Assembly (NCBI RefSeq): GCF_036226465.1
Contig: NZ_CP108476.1
Span: 7,936,001-8,000,000 of the forward strand
Source of the DNA: Kitasatospora sp. NBC_01250
GTDB lineage: Bacteria > Actinomycetota > Actinomycetes > Streptomycetales > Streptomycetaceae
Length of the DNA: 64,000 bases
Reading direction: 5' to 3'
Part shown: piece after piece, positions 8,165 to 15,579 of the stretch
How positions within the stretch are numbered: position 1 is the first letter of the stretch
Layout of the letters: each line of letters starts with the position of its first letter
Notes under the pieces: generated by a model
The model's input: the letters and a program-made list of their open reading frames with translations, nothing else
Told to the model about the DNA's origin: nothing
Database searches by the model: none
Made by a program: the position numbers and the translations under genes

Positions 8165-8887
8165 CTAGCTCCAGGTGACCGCGGGCAGTGGCCAGGCGGG
8201 CGGGGCGGGCAGCGGGGCGCCGTCGACGCCGAGCGCTGCGGCGTCAGGGGTGGCGCGACCGCTGAGCCAGCCGAGCAGGGTGTGGCCCGGGCCGGTCGCG
8301 GTGGGGCCGACTGCGGCGATGTTCCAGGAGCGGTCCAGGTCCGTGGCCTCGATCCGGGCGAGCGGGAAGGCGCGGGCGGCGAGCGCGGTGGCGGTGTCGT
8401 CCAGTGCCCAGGCCACGTACGCGGCGGGCCAGTCGGCGGGCCGGTAGCCGAGGTCCAGGTCGACGTGGTGGGTCTCGAGTTCGCGCCAGCAGCGGTTGAG
8501 GGTGTACCAGGCCGGGTGCCGCCAGCCGGCCAGTGCGCTGACCAGCACCTCCCACCGGTCGGCCGGCAGCGCGGCGGCGTCGGCGGTCAGCCGGGCGAGC
8601 TGCTCGCGCAGTTCCGCGGCCAGCTCGGCGGCCGGGCGCCCGGCGCCGGCCTCGGTGGCGTGGGCGAGTTCGGCGCTGCCGGGACGCGGACCGGGCTCGG
8701 TTCCGGTGTGTGCCACCGCCAGCATCCAGCGGTAGGCGTCGATACTGCGGGACAGGTGGCTGATCACGTGGCCCCGGCTCCACCCCGGCAGCGCGGACGG
8801 CCCGCGCACCTCGGCATCGGTCAGGGCGGCGAGGCCGGTGGCGAGTCGGGCGCCGGAGCGGTCGAGTTCCTCGATGATCGTGATCAT
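8165..8887 (-). CDS. Maleylpyruvate isomerase family mycothiol-dependent enzyme
   Basis: A 240-residue protein of the MDMPI/DinB-like four-helix bundle family. The N-terminal segment VRGPSALPGWSRGHVISHL (about residues 28-46) and the later RCWRELETHHVDLDLGYRPADWP (about 131-153) contain the histidines and glutamate that bind the metal in these mycothiol-dependent enzymes. The C-terminal region with GHTLLGWLSGR is the MDMPI C-terminal domain. Physiological substrate is unknown; in Actinobacteria these enzymes transform or detoxify small electrophiles using mycothiol. It is monocistronic or read behind its own palindromic site at 8891-8904. Confidence 0.85.
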   Translation of the reverse strand: MITIIEELDRSGARLATGLAALTDAEVRGPSALPGWSRGHVISHLSRSIDAYRWMLAVAHTGTEPGPRPGSAELAHATEAGAGRPAAELAAELREQLARLTADAAALPADRWEVLVSALAGWRHPAWYTLNRCWRELETHHVDLDLGYRPADWPAAYVAWALDDTATALAARAFPLARIEATDLDRSWNIAAVGPTATGPGHTLLGWLSGRATPDAAALGVDGAPLPAPPAWPLPAVTWS

Positions 8888-8890
8888 TTT

Positions 8891-8904
8891 TGTACCGTAG
8901 TACA
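8891..8904. promoter_or_regulatory. Palindrome at promoter of MDMPI-family gene
   Basis: TGTAC-CGTA-GTACA is a perfect 5 bp inverted repeat only four bases before the start codon of the minus-strand gene at 8887, within an AT-rich patch. The position suits a repressor site overlapping the promoter or leader; the binding protein may be the MarR product next door (inference). Confidence 0.5.
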
Positions 8905-8975
8905 GGCTGTCTGGCGTCGTCGATGCCGGTTCTTCGGGGCTATCAGGGGGTTGTCACCGGCGCGTTCCGTGCTGA

Positions 8976-9512
8976 TTAAAGTTTTTGCAAGGAGCGGGCG
9001 GACTTCTGCCGCGGGGGAGCGGCTGTGGTGCGGCCCTCGTCCAGGTCCATGAAGACCACCGGCACCTGGTTGTCCCGCAGGACGCGGCTGAGCAGGTCGG
9101 CGAGCAGGGCCCGTTCGTCCTCGCCGAGACTGGTCGGCAGCTGGTCGACCCGGCGGCAGGTCTCGGCGTAGAACTCCTCGGCGAGTCTGCCGCCCGCCGG
9201 AGTGAGCGCGACCCAGACGGCGCGGCCGTCCCGTGGGTCGGGCACCCGCTGGACCAGGCCACGCTGGGCGGTGCGGTCCACCAGGCCGGTGAGGCTCGAC
9301 TTCGCCAGCCCGAGCACCGTGCCCAACTCGCTCATGCCGTACGGATGCGCCATCAGCACGCAGAGCAGTTGCCCCTGCTGCGGCGTCAGCCCATAGGCCC
9401 GGCTCGACTCGGCGTAGGCCGAGTTCACCAGGAAGGAGGAACGCACCAGTGCGGTGACGACTCCCAGTCGTTCATTCACGTGCTCGCTCTGCTCGCTCGC
9501 GGCCTTTCCCAC
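8976..9512 (-). CDS. MarR family transcriptional regulator
   Basis: A 178-residue winged-helix repressor, longer than typical through a basic C-terminal tail (PPRQKSARSLQKL). The HTH is at about residues 58-90 (MSELGTVLGLAKSSLTGLVDRTAQRGLV), followed by the diagnostic wing VPDPRDGRAVWVALT. It lies 88 bp upstream of the MDMPI-family gene and on the same strand, with the TGTAC palindrome between them, which makes that gene a candidate target. Stop is TAA, rare in this G+C-rich genome. Confidence 0.9.
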   Translation of the reverse strand: MGKAASEQSEHVNERLGVVTALVRSSFLVNSAYAESSRAYGLTPQQGQLLCVLMAHPYGMSELGTVLGLAKSSLTGLVDRTAQRGLVQRVPDPRDGRAVWVALTPAGGRLAEEFYAETCRRVDQLPTSLGEDERALLADLLSRVLRDNQVPVVFMDLDEGRTTAAPPRQKSARSLQKL

Positions 9513-9619
9513 ACGGTCAGCGTACGGCAGGCGGTGGGGTCCTGGCAGCGGTTTTGGTGGTTCGGGGCCGGTCGATCCTGGGGGTGTGCTGGGACCGAGC
9601 TGATAGTTCGTTGAGCGAA

Positions 9620-9967
9620 TCAGTTTGGTGCATGGCCGGGTTCCGCTTCGTCGCCGGGCCCCGGTCGCAGGTCCGGCTCCGGCAGGCTGATCGGGCGCCA
9701 GCGGGCCCAGCCGGCGAAGGCCGCGGCCATCACCAGCATGCCGATGCCCACCCAGAGGTTGACGTTCACCCCGCCCGCCAGCGCCCGGTCCGCCGCGGAG
9801 GTGAACGCGGCGCCCAGCACGGTCAGCACCGCGCCGTAGCAGGTGAAGAGCGCCGCGAGGATCCAGCGCAGGTCGAGCAGGCCCGCCCTGCCGGTGCTGC
9901 CGGTGGTGGTGGCCTGTGGCGGGAGGCCGTGGCCATGGCCGTGATCGTGGCCGTCGGGCGAAGTCAT
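9620..9967 (-). CDS. Small two-helix membrane protein, symporter partner
   Basis: A 115-residue protein with a histidine/glycine-rich N-terminus (GHDHGHGHG, residues 5-13) and two hydrophobic segments: WILAALFTCYGAVLTVLGAAF (about 34-54) and VNLWVGIGMLVMAAAFAGWA (about 69-88), then a proline/acidic tail. It starts 31 bp after the sodium:solute symporter on the same strand, so the two are probably co-transcribed. Small partner proteins next to SSS transporters are common in Actinobacteria; the His-rich tail could bind a metal. Function otherwise unknown. Confidence 0.75.
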   Translation of the reverse strand: MTSPDGHDHGHGHGLPPQATTTGSTGRAGLLDLRWILAALFTCYGAVLTVLGAAFTSAADRALAGGVNVNLWVGIGMLVMAAAFAGWARWRPISLPEPDLRPGPGDEAEPGHAPN

Positions 9968-9998
9968 CGCGTGCTGCCCCTTGGTGGAAGCTCGGGTG

Positions 9999-11693
9999 TC
10001 ACCAGAAGATGATGTTGAGAACGGTGGCGAGCAGCAGGGCGCCGGCGCCGAGGAGGGCCGGGCTGCGGTACCAGCCCGCGTCCTGCGGCGAGGTCCGCTT
10101 CTTCAGCTCGTCGCGCGGTGTCAACGCCCAGACCAGGCCGACCAGTTCGCTGTCCGGCTTGGGTGTGGTGACCAGTGTGACGGCCACGCTCACCAGGATG
10201 TCCATGACGAAGGCGGCGCTCGCCGCCACGAAGCTCGGCCCCTGCCCCGACATGTGCAGCACGTGGTGCCGGTTCAGCTGGTCGATCGTCAGCGCCGAGG
10301 CGGTGCCTACGATCAGGCCGACCCCGCCGGCCACCGGGGTGGTCCGCTTCCAGAACATGCCGAGCACGAAGGTGGCGAAGAGCGGGGCGTTGAAGAAGGA
10401 GAAGAGCGTCTGCAGGTAGTCCATGATGTTGTTGTAGCCACGGGCGATGAAGGCCGTGCCGATCGCGATGGCGCAGCCCAGCACGGTCACCGTGCGCCCC
10501 ACCCGCAGGTAGTACGCGTCCGGCCGGTCCTTCACCACGTAGGCCTGCCAGAGGTCGTACGTGAAGACCGTGTTGAACGAGCTGACGTTCGCCGCCATCC
10601 CCGCCATGAACGCGGCCAGCAGTCCGGTGATCGCCACACCCAGCATCCCGGACGGCAGCAGGTCGCGGATCAGCAGCTCGATCGCGTTGTTGTAGGTGAC
10701 CCCGTTGTCGAGCGTGCCGCCGCTCGCCTTGTACCGCGCCAACTCGGGGGAGAGCACGGCCGCGAGCATCCCGGGGATCACGATCACCAGGGCGAGCAGC
10801 GCCTTCGGATAGGCGCCGATCAGCGGGGTGCGGCGGGCGGCGGACATGTCGCGAGCGGCCAACGCCCGCTGCACCTCGGCGAAGTTGGTGGTCCAGTAGC
10901 CGAAGGAGAGCACGAAGCCGAGGCCGAAGACGATGCCGATCACGGAGAGCGTGGCGTTGGAGATCCCGGTCAGGTTGCTGCCCGGCCAGGCGTGCAACTG
11001 GGCGGCGGAGTCGCTGTTCGCCGCCTTGATCCGGTCGGTCAGCCCGTGCCAGCCGCCCACCTTGTGCAGCCCGACCAGGGTGAGCGGCACCAGCATCGCC
11101 ACGATCACGAAGAACTGCATCACCTCGTTGTAGACCGCGGCGGACAGCCCGCCCAGCGTGGTGTAGGCGAGCACGATCACCGCGGCGATGATGATGGACA
11201 CCCAGATCGGCCAGCCCAGCAGCAGGTTGACCACCGTGGCCAGCGCGTAGAGGTTGACCCCGGCGATCAGCACCTGCGCGATCGCGAAGCTGAGCCCGTT
11301 CACCAGGTGGGCGAACGAGCCGAAGCGGCGCAGCAGGAACTCGGGCACGCTGCGCACCTGCGAACCGTAGTAGAACGGCATCATCACCAGGCCGAGCACC
11401 ACCATCGCCGGCACCGCGCCGATCCAGTAGTAGTGCACGGTCGGGATGCCGAACTGCGCGCCGTTGGCGGTCATCCCGAAGATCTCGACCGCGCCCAGGT
11501 TGGCGGAGATGAACGCCAGCCCCGTCACCCAGGCGGGCAGCGAACGCCCGGAGAGGAAGAAGTCGAGGCTGGAGGCGACCGATCGCCGGGCCAGCGCGCC
11601 GATACCGAGCACCACCGCGAAGTAGACGGCGAGCAGCGCGTAGTCGATCGGCCTGGCGTTCAGCCGCAGCACGGCGGTGGCCAGCGTGGTCAT
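9999..11693 (-). CDS. Sodium:solute symporter (SSS family)
   Basis: A 564-residue inner-membrane transporter with about 14 hydrophobic segments, normal for the SSS family. Family features include the opening YALLAVYFAVVLGIGALARR, the LDFFLSGRSLPAWVTGLAFISANLGAVEIFG region that forms the first part of the substrate/Na+ site, and GYWTTNFAEVQRALAARD in the middle. The overall pattern resembles SGLT-like sugar/solute symporters. The start ATG overlaps the stop of a 17-codon upstream ORF with a much better ribosome site, so translation may be coupled. It is followed closely by the small membrane protein gene. Substrate unknown. Confidence 0.9.
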   Translation of the reverse strand: MTTLATAVLRLNARPIDYALLAVYFAVVLGIGALARRSVASSLDFFLSGRSLPAWVTGLAFISANLGAVEIFGMTANGAQFGIPTVHYYWIGAVPAMVVLGLVMMPFYYGSQVRSVPEFLLRRFGSFAHLVNGLSFAIAQVLIAGVNLYALATVVNLLLGWPIWVSIIIAAVIVLAYTTLGGLSAAVYNEVMQFFVIVAMLVPLTLVGLHKVGGWHGLTDRIKAANSDSAAQLHAWPGSNLTGISNATLSVIGIVFGLGFVLSFGYWTTNFAEVQRALAARDMSAARRTPLIGAYPKALLALVIVIPGMLAAVLSPELARYKASGGTLDNGVTYNNAIELLIRDLLPSGMLGVAITGLLAAFMAGMAANVSSFNTVFTYDLWQAYVVKDRPDAYYLRVGRTVTVLGCAIAIGTAFIARGYNNIMDYLQTLFSFFNAPLFATFVLGMFWKRTTPVAGGVGLIVGTASALTIDQLNRHHVLHMSGQGPSFVAASAAFVMDILVSVAVTLVTTPKPDSELVGLVWALTPRDELKKRTSPQDAGWYRSPALLGAGALLLATVLNIIFW

Positions 11694-11743
11694 GCGGTGC
11701 GGCCGGTGCTGCTCGTGATCGGCAGCAGCGTGCTCAGGGTCAT
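11690..11743 (-). CDS. 17-codon upstream ORF coupled to symporter gene
   Basis: On the minus strand an excellent Shine-Dalgarno (GGGGGAGGATCCCG) precedes ATG at 11743. The frame encodes MTLSTLLPITSSTGRTA and stops with TGA that overlaps the symporter's ATG (ATGA at 11693-11690). The symporter itself has no clear ribosome site, so the short ORF probably delivers ribosomes to it. It could be a leader peptide involved in regulation or simply a coupling device. Confidence 0.5.
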   Translation of the reverse strand: MTLSTLLPITSSTGRTA

Positions 11744-11904
11744 CGGGATCCTCCCCCTCGGCGCCGGACAGGGCCGTCCCGTTCTAGCAACGCCCGGGCC
11801 ACGCGGGCGCGCCGGTCACCCGTTGGTGGGCGCGTCGCTGGGCCGGGTGGGGCGCCTGGCCGCGTGATGGCTGGCCGGTGCGCGGTACGGCGCGGTTGCG
11901 CCGG

Positions 11905-12420
11905 TCACGCTCGGAGCTGGGCGTCCAGGTCAGCGCGGGCGGCACGCTCGAAGGGGATGACGGGGTGCAGCCACTCGATCATGAGGGAGAGATAGATCCC
12001 GGGCGTCATGGCGGCCACCACCAGCAGGTAGGCCGCCACCGCCAGTCTGTAGGGGACGCGGACGGCCGGACGCGGGTCGGCCCACAGCCGGAAGAACGGG
12101 ATTCCCTCCTTGAACAGGTATATTCGCACACCCTCGAACGTGCCCAGCACACCGAACGCCACGAGCAGCCATGCCGAGCCGTCGAGGTGCCCACCTCGGT
12201 GGTCGTCCTCCAGGAGGCCCCGCCAGAGGCCGACCTGGAAGGCGGGCACCACGGCGAAGAGCGCCAGCGCCCAGACCCGGCGCCACCAGTACCGCAGGCC
12301 GCGCCGGACCCAGCTGGTGCCGAGCAAGGGCAAGGACAGGGCGGTCACCCCGGGTGGCTGGTCGGCCAGTTGGACGCGCGGCCAGGTGCGGGGGACGGCA
12401 GGAGTGGTCGGTTCGGGCAT
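11905..12420 (-). CDS. Hypothetical membrane protein
   Basis: A 171-residue protein not recognised as a named family. Three hydrophobic segments are visible: WALALFAVVPAFQVGLWRGLL (about 47-67), SAWLLVAFGVLGTFEGVRIYLF (about 81-102) and LAVAAYLLVVAAMTPGIYLSL (about 124-144), with charged ends. The start at 12420 (MPEPTTP) was preferred; a further upstream start would add a low-complexity run. It is separated by more than 160 bp from the symporter and by about 95 bp from the acetyltransferase, so probably its own unit. Confidence 0.6.
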   Translation of the reverse strand: MPEPTTPAVPRTWPRVQLADQPPGVTALSLPLLGTSWVRRGLRYWWRRVWALALFAVVPAFQVGLWRGLLEDDHRGGHLDGSAWLLVAFGVLGTFEGVRIYLFKEGIPFFRLWADPRPAVRVPYRLAVAAYLLVVAAMTPGIYLSLMIEWLHPVIPFERAARADLDAQLRA

Positions 12421-12515
12421 ACCTGGAATTGTCACCCCCCCCGGCAGCGCCCCCAAGCTCCGGGGCGCCGCTCCCGACTGAGCCGGCCGGCTCACCCGGC
12501 GGCGCGACAGGGGAG

Positions 12516-13001
12516 CTACTCAGCGGGCCTGTCCGCCTCCACCGGGGCGGAGCCAACGGTCGTGCGGTAGAACACCTTGCTCTGTTCCGGCTCGACGCCC
12601 AGCGCGGCGTACAGCTCCAGCGCGGGCGGATTATCACGGTCGGCGGTCCACTCGACGCGCGCACAGCCCGCGGCGCGGGCCTCATCGCGCACGGCTGTCA
12701 TCAGCGCCCTGGCCACTCCTCGGCGACGTGCCGCCGAGCGGACGAAGAGTTCCTTGAGGTACAGGCTGGTGTCCGCGCCGGCTGCCGGCCACAGTCGGCA
12801 GACTGCGGCGAGTCCGACGACCTGGTCGCCCTGGCGTGCGAGCAGTACCCGGGCGGCGGGCTGCCCTCCGAAGAGTGCGGCTGCCACGTCGGCGACCGGA
12901 GGAGCGATGAGCTCACCACCGTAGTACTCCTCCACTTCGCCGAGGATGGTGGCGATCACCTCGGCGTCGGCGGCGGTCGCCTGTGCGATGTCGAGTCCCA
13001 T
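12516..13001 (-). CDS. GNAT family N-acetyltransferase
   Basis: A 161-residue GNAT protein. The acetyl-CoA-binding segment LYLKELFVRSAARRRGVARALM (about residues 81-102) carries the (R/Q)xxGxG/A-type loop, followed by ARVEWTADRDNPPALELYAALGV, the usual motif B region. ATG 13001 was chosen for its GAGAGG six bases upstream; the longer frame reads back through the XRE gene's end. It lies 10 bp after the XRE regulator on the same strand, so the two form an operon next to the terpene synthase. Substrate unknown. Confidence 0.85.
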   Translation of the reverse strand: MGLDIAQATAADAEVIATILGEVEEYYGGELIAPPVADVAAALFGGQPAARVLLARQGDQVVGLAAVCRLWPAAGADTSLYLKELFVRSAARRRGVARALMTAVRDEARAAGCARVEWTADRDNPPALELYAALGVEPEQSKVFYRTTVGSAPVEADRPAE

Positions 13002-13011
13002 GGGCTGCCTC

Positions 13012-14181
13012 TCATTCGGCGGAGGGGAGCGCCAGCAGATCGCGCAGCGCCCGCACCTCCGGCAGTCGTCGGTCGGTCGTCGGCACGCTATCCGCAAGAT
13101 CCCGGGCGCGGTAGAGCAGCAGAGCGGACCGGTGCTCCACGGGCACGGCCTCGATCGTCTCGACGGCCAGGCTTGCCCCTTCGGCAAGTCGTCCGTCGTG
13201 AGAGAGGCATTGGGCGCGGTCGAGTGCTACCAGCACCCGGTCGAGTCGCTGCTCCACCGGATACAGCTCCAGCGCGCGCTGCTGCTGTTCCCAGGCCCGT
13301 GCCGTGTCGTGCAACAGTGTCCATGCACTGCCACTGTGGGAGGCGAGTTGGGCAGCGTCGTAGCCGAGGGCACTTGACTGCTGATCCTCGGGGGCGAGCC
13401 GGGAGAGTGCTCGCTCGGCCCGGCGCAGCGCGTCATCGGTCTCGTCATGGCGGCCAGCGCGCGCGTGCACGCGTGCCTCCAGTGGTGCGGCCAACGCATC
13501 AGCGACACAGGGCAGGCCACCGGCTAACTGCTGAGCCCGGACCGCAAGCTCGATTGCTCCTGCGAAATCACTGCTGTAGTAGAGCTGGTAGGACTCCTGG
13601 GCGTAGATCCAGGCGAGCACCTGCCGGTCCTCGGCCTGGGTGGCTGCGGCGCGACCCGTTCGCCACCAGTCCCGGGCGCCGGGGTCGCCGAGTCGGAGCA
13701 GGGTGAGCGCGAGCAGGCCGGACAGGGACGCACACGCGGCGAGCAGGCGCCGACGGATCTGCGGCGGATGGCGGTGCGCGAGGAGCGCTCGAAGGTCCAC
13801 GAAGGCGGTCAGGAGATCGTCCAGCAGCTCGCCTTCGGGCCGGTATCTGGTGGCTCGGCCGTGCCGTGCGATGGTGAACTCCCACTCCTCAAGGCTGACT
13901 GTCGTGATGTCGTCGGCGGCGAGTAGCTCGGCGAAGCCGGCTTGAACCCGGGCGGCGCGGGCAGCGCCCGGCATGCCAGGAGGACCGGCAGCGAGTGAGA
14001 TCAGCAGGCCGCCGGCGTCGAGCGCAGCGTCCAATGCCTGTGCCATCGAAGTCGTGGGCTGTCGGCGCCCCGTCTCCAGGTCGCTCACGACTGTCTTCCC
14101 GCAGGCGGCGATCCGTGCAACGTCGCGCACGGATCGGGTTCCACGCAGGCGCCGCAGCGCTTCGGCGAAGGTCTCGGCCAT
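13012..14181 (-). CDS. XRE-type HTH regulator with C-terminal TPR-like repeats
   Basis: A 389-residue protein from the start at 14181 (MAETFAEALRRLRG). The HTH_XRE domain is at about residues 5-60 (TRSVRDVARIAACGKTVVSDLE), and the rest is alpha-helical with TPR-like repeats, a common streptomycete architecture. A start 69 bases upstream is possible but those codons use A/T third bases (AGA, TCT, ACT, CCT) unlike the gene body and coincide with inverted repeats, so they look like operator DNA. The gene is divergent from a CxxC protein/terpene synthase unit, suggesting it controls that small cluster and itself. Confidence 0.8.
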   Translation of the reverse strand: MAETFAEALRRLRGTRSVRDVARIAACGKTVVSDLETGRRQPTTSMAQALDAALDAGGLLISLAAGPPGMPGAARAARVQAGFAELLAADDITTVSLEEWEFTIARHGRATRYRPEGELLDDLLTAFVDLRALLAHRHPPQIRRRLLAACASLSGLLALTLLRLGDPGARDWWRTGRAAATQAEDRQVLAWIYAQESYQLYYSSDFAGAIELAVRAQQLAGGLPCVADALAAPLEARVHARAGRHDETDDALRRAERALSRLAPEDQQSSALGYDAAQLASHSGSAWTLLHDTARAWEQQQRALELYPVEQRLDRVLVALDRAQCLSHDGRLAEGASLAVETIEAVPVEHRSALLLYRARDLADSVPTTDRRLPEVRALRDLLALPSAE

Positions 14182-14196
14182 CGGTGCCCCCGCAGG

Positions 14197-14235
14197 GTCC
14201 GCAGTGTCCGCAGAGATGCGGACAGGTGCGGACAC
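14197..14235. promoter_or_regulatory. Operator-like double inverted repeat before XRE gene
   Basis: GTCCGCA and GTGTCCGCA (14197-14203, 14204-14212) are followed by inverse copies TGCGGACA (14217-14224) and TGCGGACAC (14227-14235). The outer pair is a perfect 9 bp inverted repeat with a 14 bp spacer. Placed directly upstream of the preferred start of the XRE gene, it is a plausible autoregulatory operator. Confidence 0.6.
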
Positions 14236-14321
14236 TCTGTTCATCGTCACGGAGTGTGTCTGCGTCGAGACTACTCCTGTAGCCCGAAATGGGGTGCTGG
14301 TCCAGCTGAAAGCAAGGCAAT

Positions 14322-14501
14322 ATGACGATCACTCAGGTGAAGGCGAAGGTCGCCATGGAGATGTCGCGACCGGTCGCGACGCGCGCTCTGGCCTATGACC
14401 AGTTGCACGAGCGGGCATGCGTCATCTGCGGCGATGCAGACGGGCCGCTGGCCCCGGCCGTGGTCACGCGTGCCGACCATGCCGGTGGGGTGCACCGGTG
14501 A
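14322..14501 (+). CDS. Small CxxC protein coupled to terpene synthase
   Basis: A 59-residue frame from ATG 14322 with AAGG five bases upstream. It has coding-like GC3 and ends HAGGVHR. The core ERACVICGDADGPLAPAVVT has one CxxC pair and resembles the small zinc-knuckle-like proteins often found with XRE regulators in streptomycetes, but only half of a zinc site is present. Its TGA overlaps the GTG start of the terpene synthase (GTGA, 14498-14501), which implies translational coupling. Function unknown. Confidence 0.55.
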   Translation: MTITQVKAKVAMEMSRPVATRALAYDQLHERACVICGDADGPLAPAVVTRADHAGGVHR

Positions 14502-15433
14502 CCATCACCGACCGTAGGCACGCCGACCTCTACATCAGTGCCGCGACGTTCCTCACCCAGTACCGCCTGCACCCGGACCCCGCCGGCTACCTGGCGCACG
14601 GCTACGTGGACCTCTGCCTCGCCGCGTGGCCGACCGCGAGTGGCGCGGAGTTGGACCTGGCGACGAGGTGGGCGCTGTGGACCTGGGCGGTGGATGACGT
14701 GTTCGACAGCGAGTTGGTCGGCGAATCGCCCCAGACCGTGGGCGAGTTTACCCTCTCCCTCCTGCTGGTTGCCGGTGGGAGTGCACGGCCCTCGCCGGTC
14801 GACCATCCCACGGTGCACGCGCTGGCGGAGCTGCTCGGGACTACCCGGGAGCTGATGCCGACCGGCTGGTGGCAACGCTACGTCGCCCACTTGGAAGGCT
14901 GGGTGCACGCGGCCTCCGCCAAGCTGACCGACTTCGTACAGCCGGTGCGGACCCCGACGCTGCGCGAGTACCTGACGCTCCGGCCTGCGGACGGTGCGAT
15001 GCTGCTCGCCGCGATGTGGTGCGAGCTGGCCGAGCAGTGCATCACTCCCGACTGGGATGACGCCCTGGTGCAGTCACTCCTCCGCAGCTTCTCCACGGTC
15101 GGGTTCCTGACCAACGACCTCGCTGCCGACATGGCGGACAGCTTCACTGCGACGAGTGCCCTGATGGTTGGTCAAGGGCTGTCCCGCTCTGAGGCGCAGG
15201 AGCAGGTGCGGGTGCTTCTGGACGCCGAGGAGTGCCGGTTCTGGTGGCTGTACACGGCGGTCCGGGATGACGACCTCGACGCAGCGACAAGTCGTTTCGC
15301 GCTGAGTCTGGACCGGTTCCGTCGGGCGCTGACGGAGTGGACCGCCGCCAGCGCCCGCTACGTGATGGCAGGGTCGAAGACATCCCGTCGCACTGAGGAG
15401 CAGTCATGCATGGCAACCCCCTTGCTTCCGTGA
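14498..15433 (+). CDS. Class I terpene synthase-like protein
   Basis: A 311-residue protein of the bacterial terpene cyclase fold. The aspartate-rich metal motif is WAVDDVFD, Asp66-Asp67-x-x-Asp70, and the C-terminal RY pair that senses diphosphate is Arg287-Tyr288. The second metal motif, usually NDxxSxxxE, reads N206-D-L-A-A210-D-M-A-D214: the serine is alanine and the glutamate is aspartate. The N-terminus is slightly short. It is translationally coupled to the CxxC ORF and divergent from an XRE/GNAT operon. It would cyclise a prenyl diphosphate, probably FPP or GPP, if the altered NSE site still binds Mg2+. Confidence 0.8.
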   Translation: MTITDRRHADLYISAATFLTQYRLHPDPAGYLAHGYVDLCLAAWPTASGAELDLATRWALWTWAVDDVFDSELVGESPQTVGEFTLSLLLVAGGSARPSPVDHPTVHALAELLGTTRELMPTGWWQRYVAHLEGWVHAASAKLTDFVQPVRTPTLREYLTLRPADGAMLLAAMWCELAEQCITPDWDDALVQSLLRSFSTVGFLTNDLAADMADSFTATSALMVGQGLSRSEAQEQVRVLLDAEECRFWWLYTAVRDDDLDAATSRFALSLDRFRRALTEWTAASARYVMAGSKTSRRTEEQSCMATPLLP

Positions 15434-15579
15434 CCGGCCGCCCTGCGCCACCGGGCCGCGGTTGCCAAGCGTGGGGGCCGGTCAGCTTGCGCGGACCGGT
15501 GCTGCCCGCTGCACGTCCACCGTCACCGCTGCCGGGGTGTGGGCCCGCACTGTGCCGTCGGGGGTGGCGTGGACGGTGA
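15406..15579 (+). pseudogene. Possible remnant of a gene downstream of the terpene synthase
   Basis: GAGGAG at 15395-15400 precedes ATG 15406, inside the end of the terpene synthase in another frame. The 57-codon frame begins MHGNPLASVTGRPAPPGRG and then runs into the 3' end of the debranching-type enzyme gene on the other strand. A well-placed ribosome site and a Pro-rich opening resemble the start of a coupled downstream gene, for example a P450, that has been truncated. This is tentative. Confidence 0.3.

Noticed and set aside
9981..11867. 628-codon plus-strand frame opposite the symporter
   Set aside because: His/Arg/Gln-rich antisense shadow of a clear membrane protein gene.
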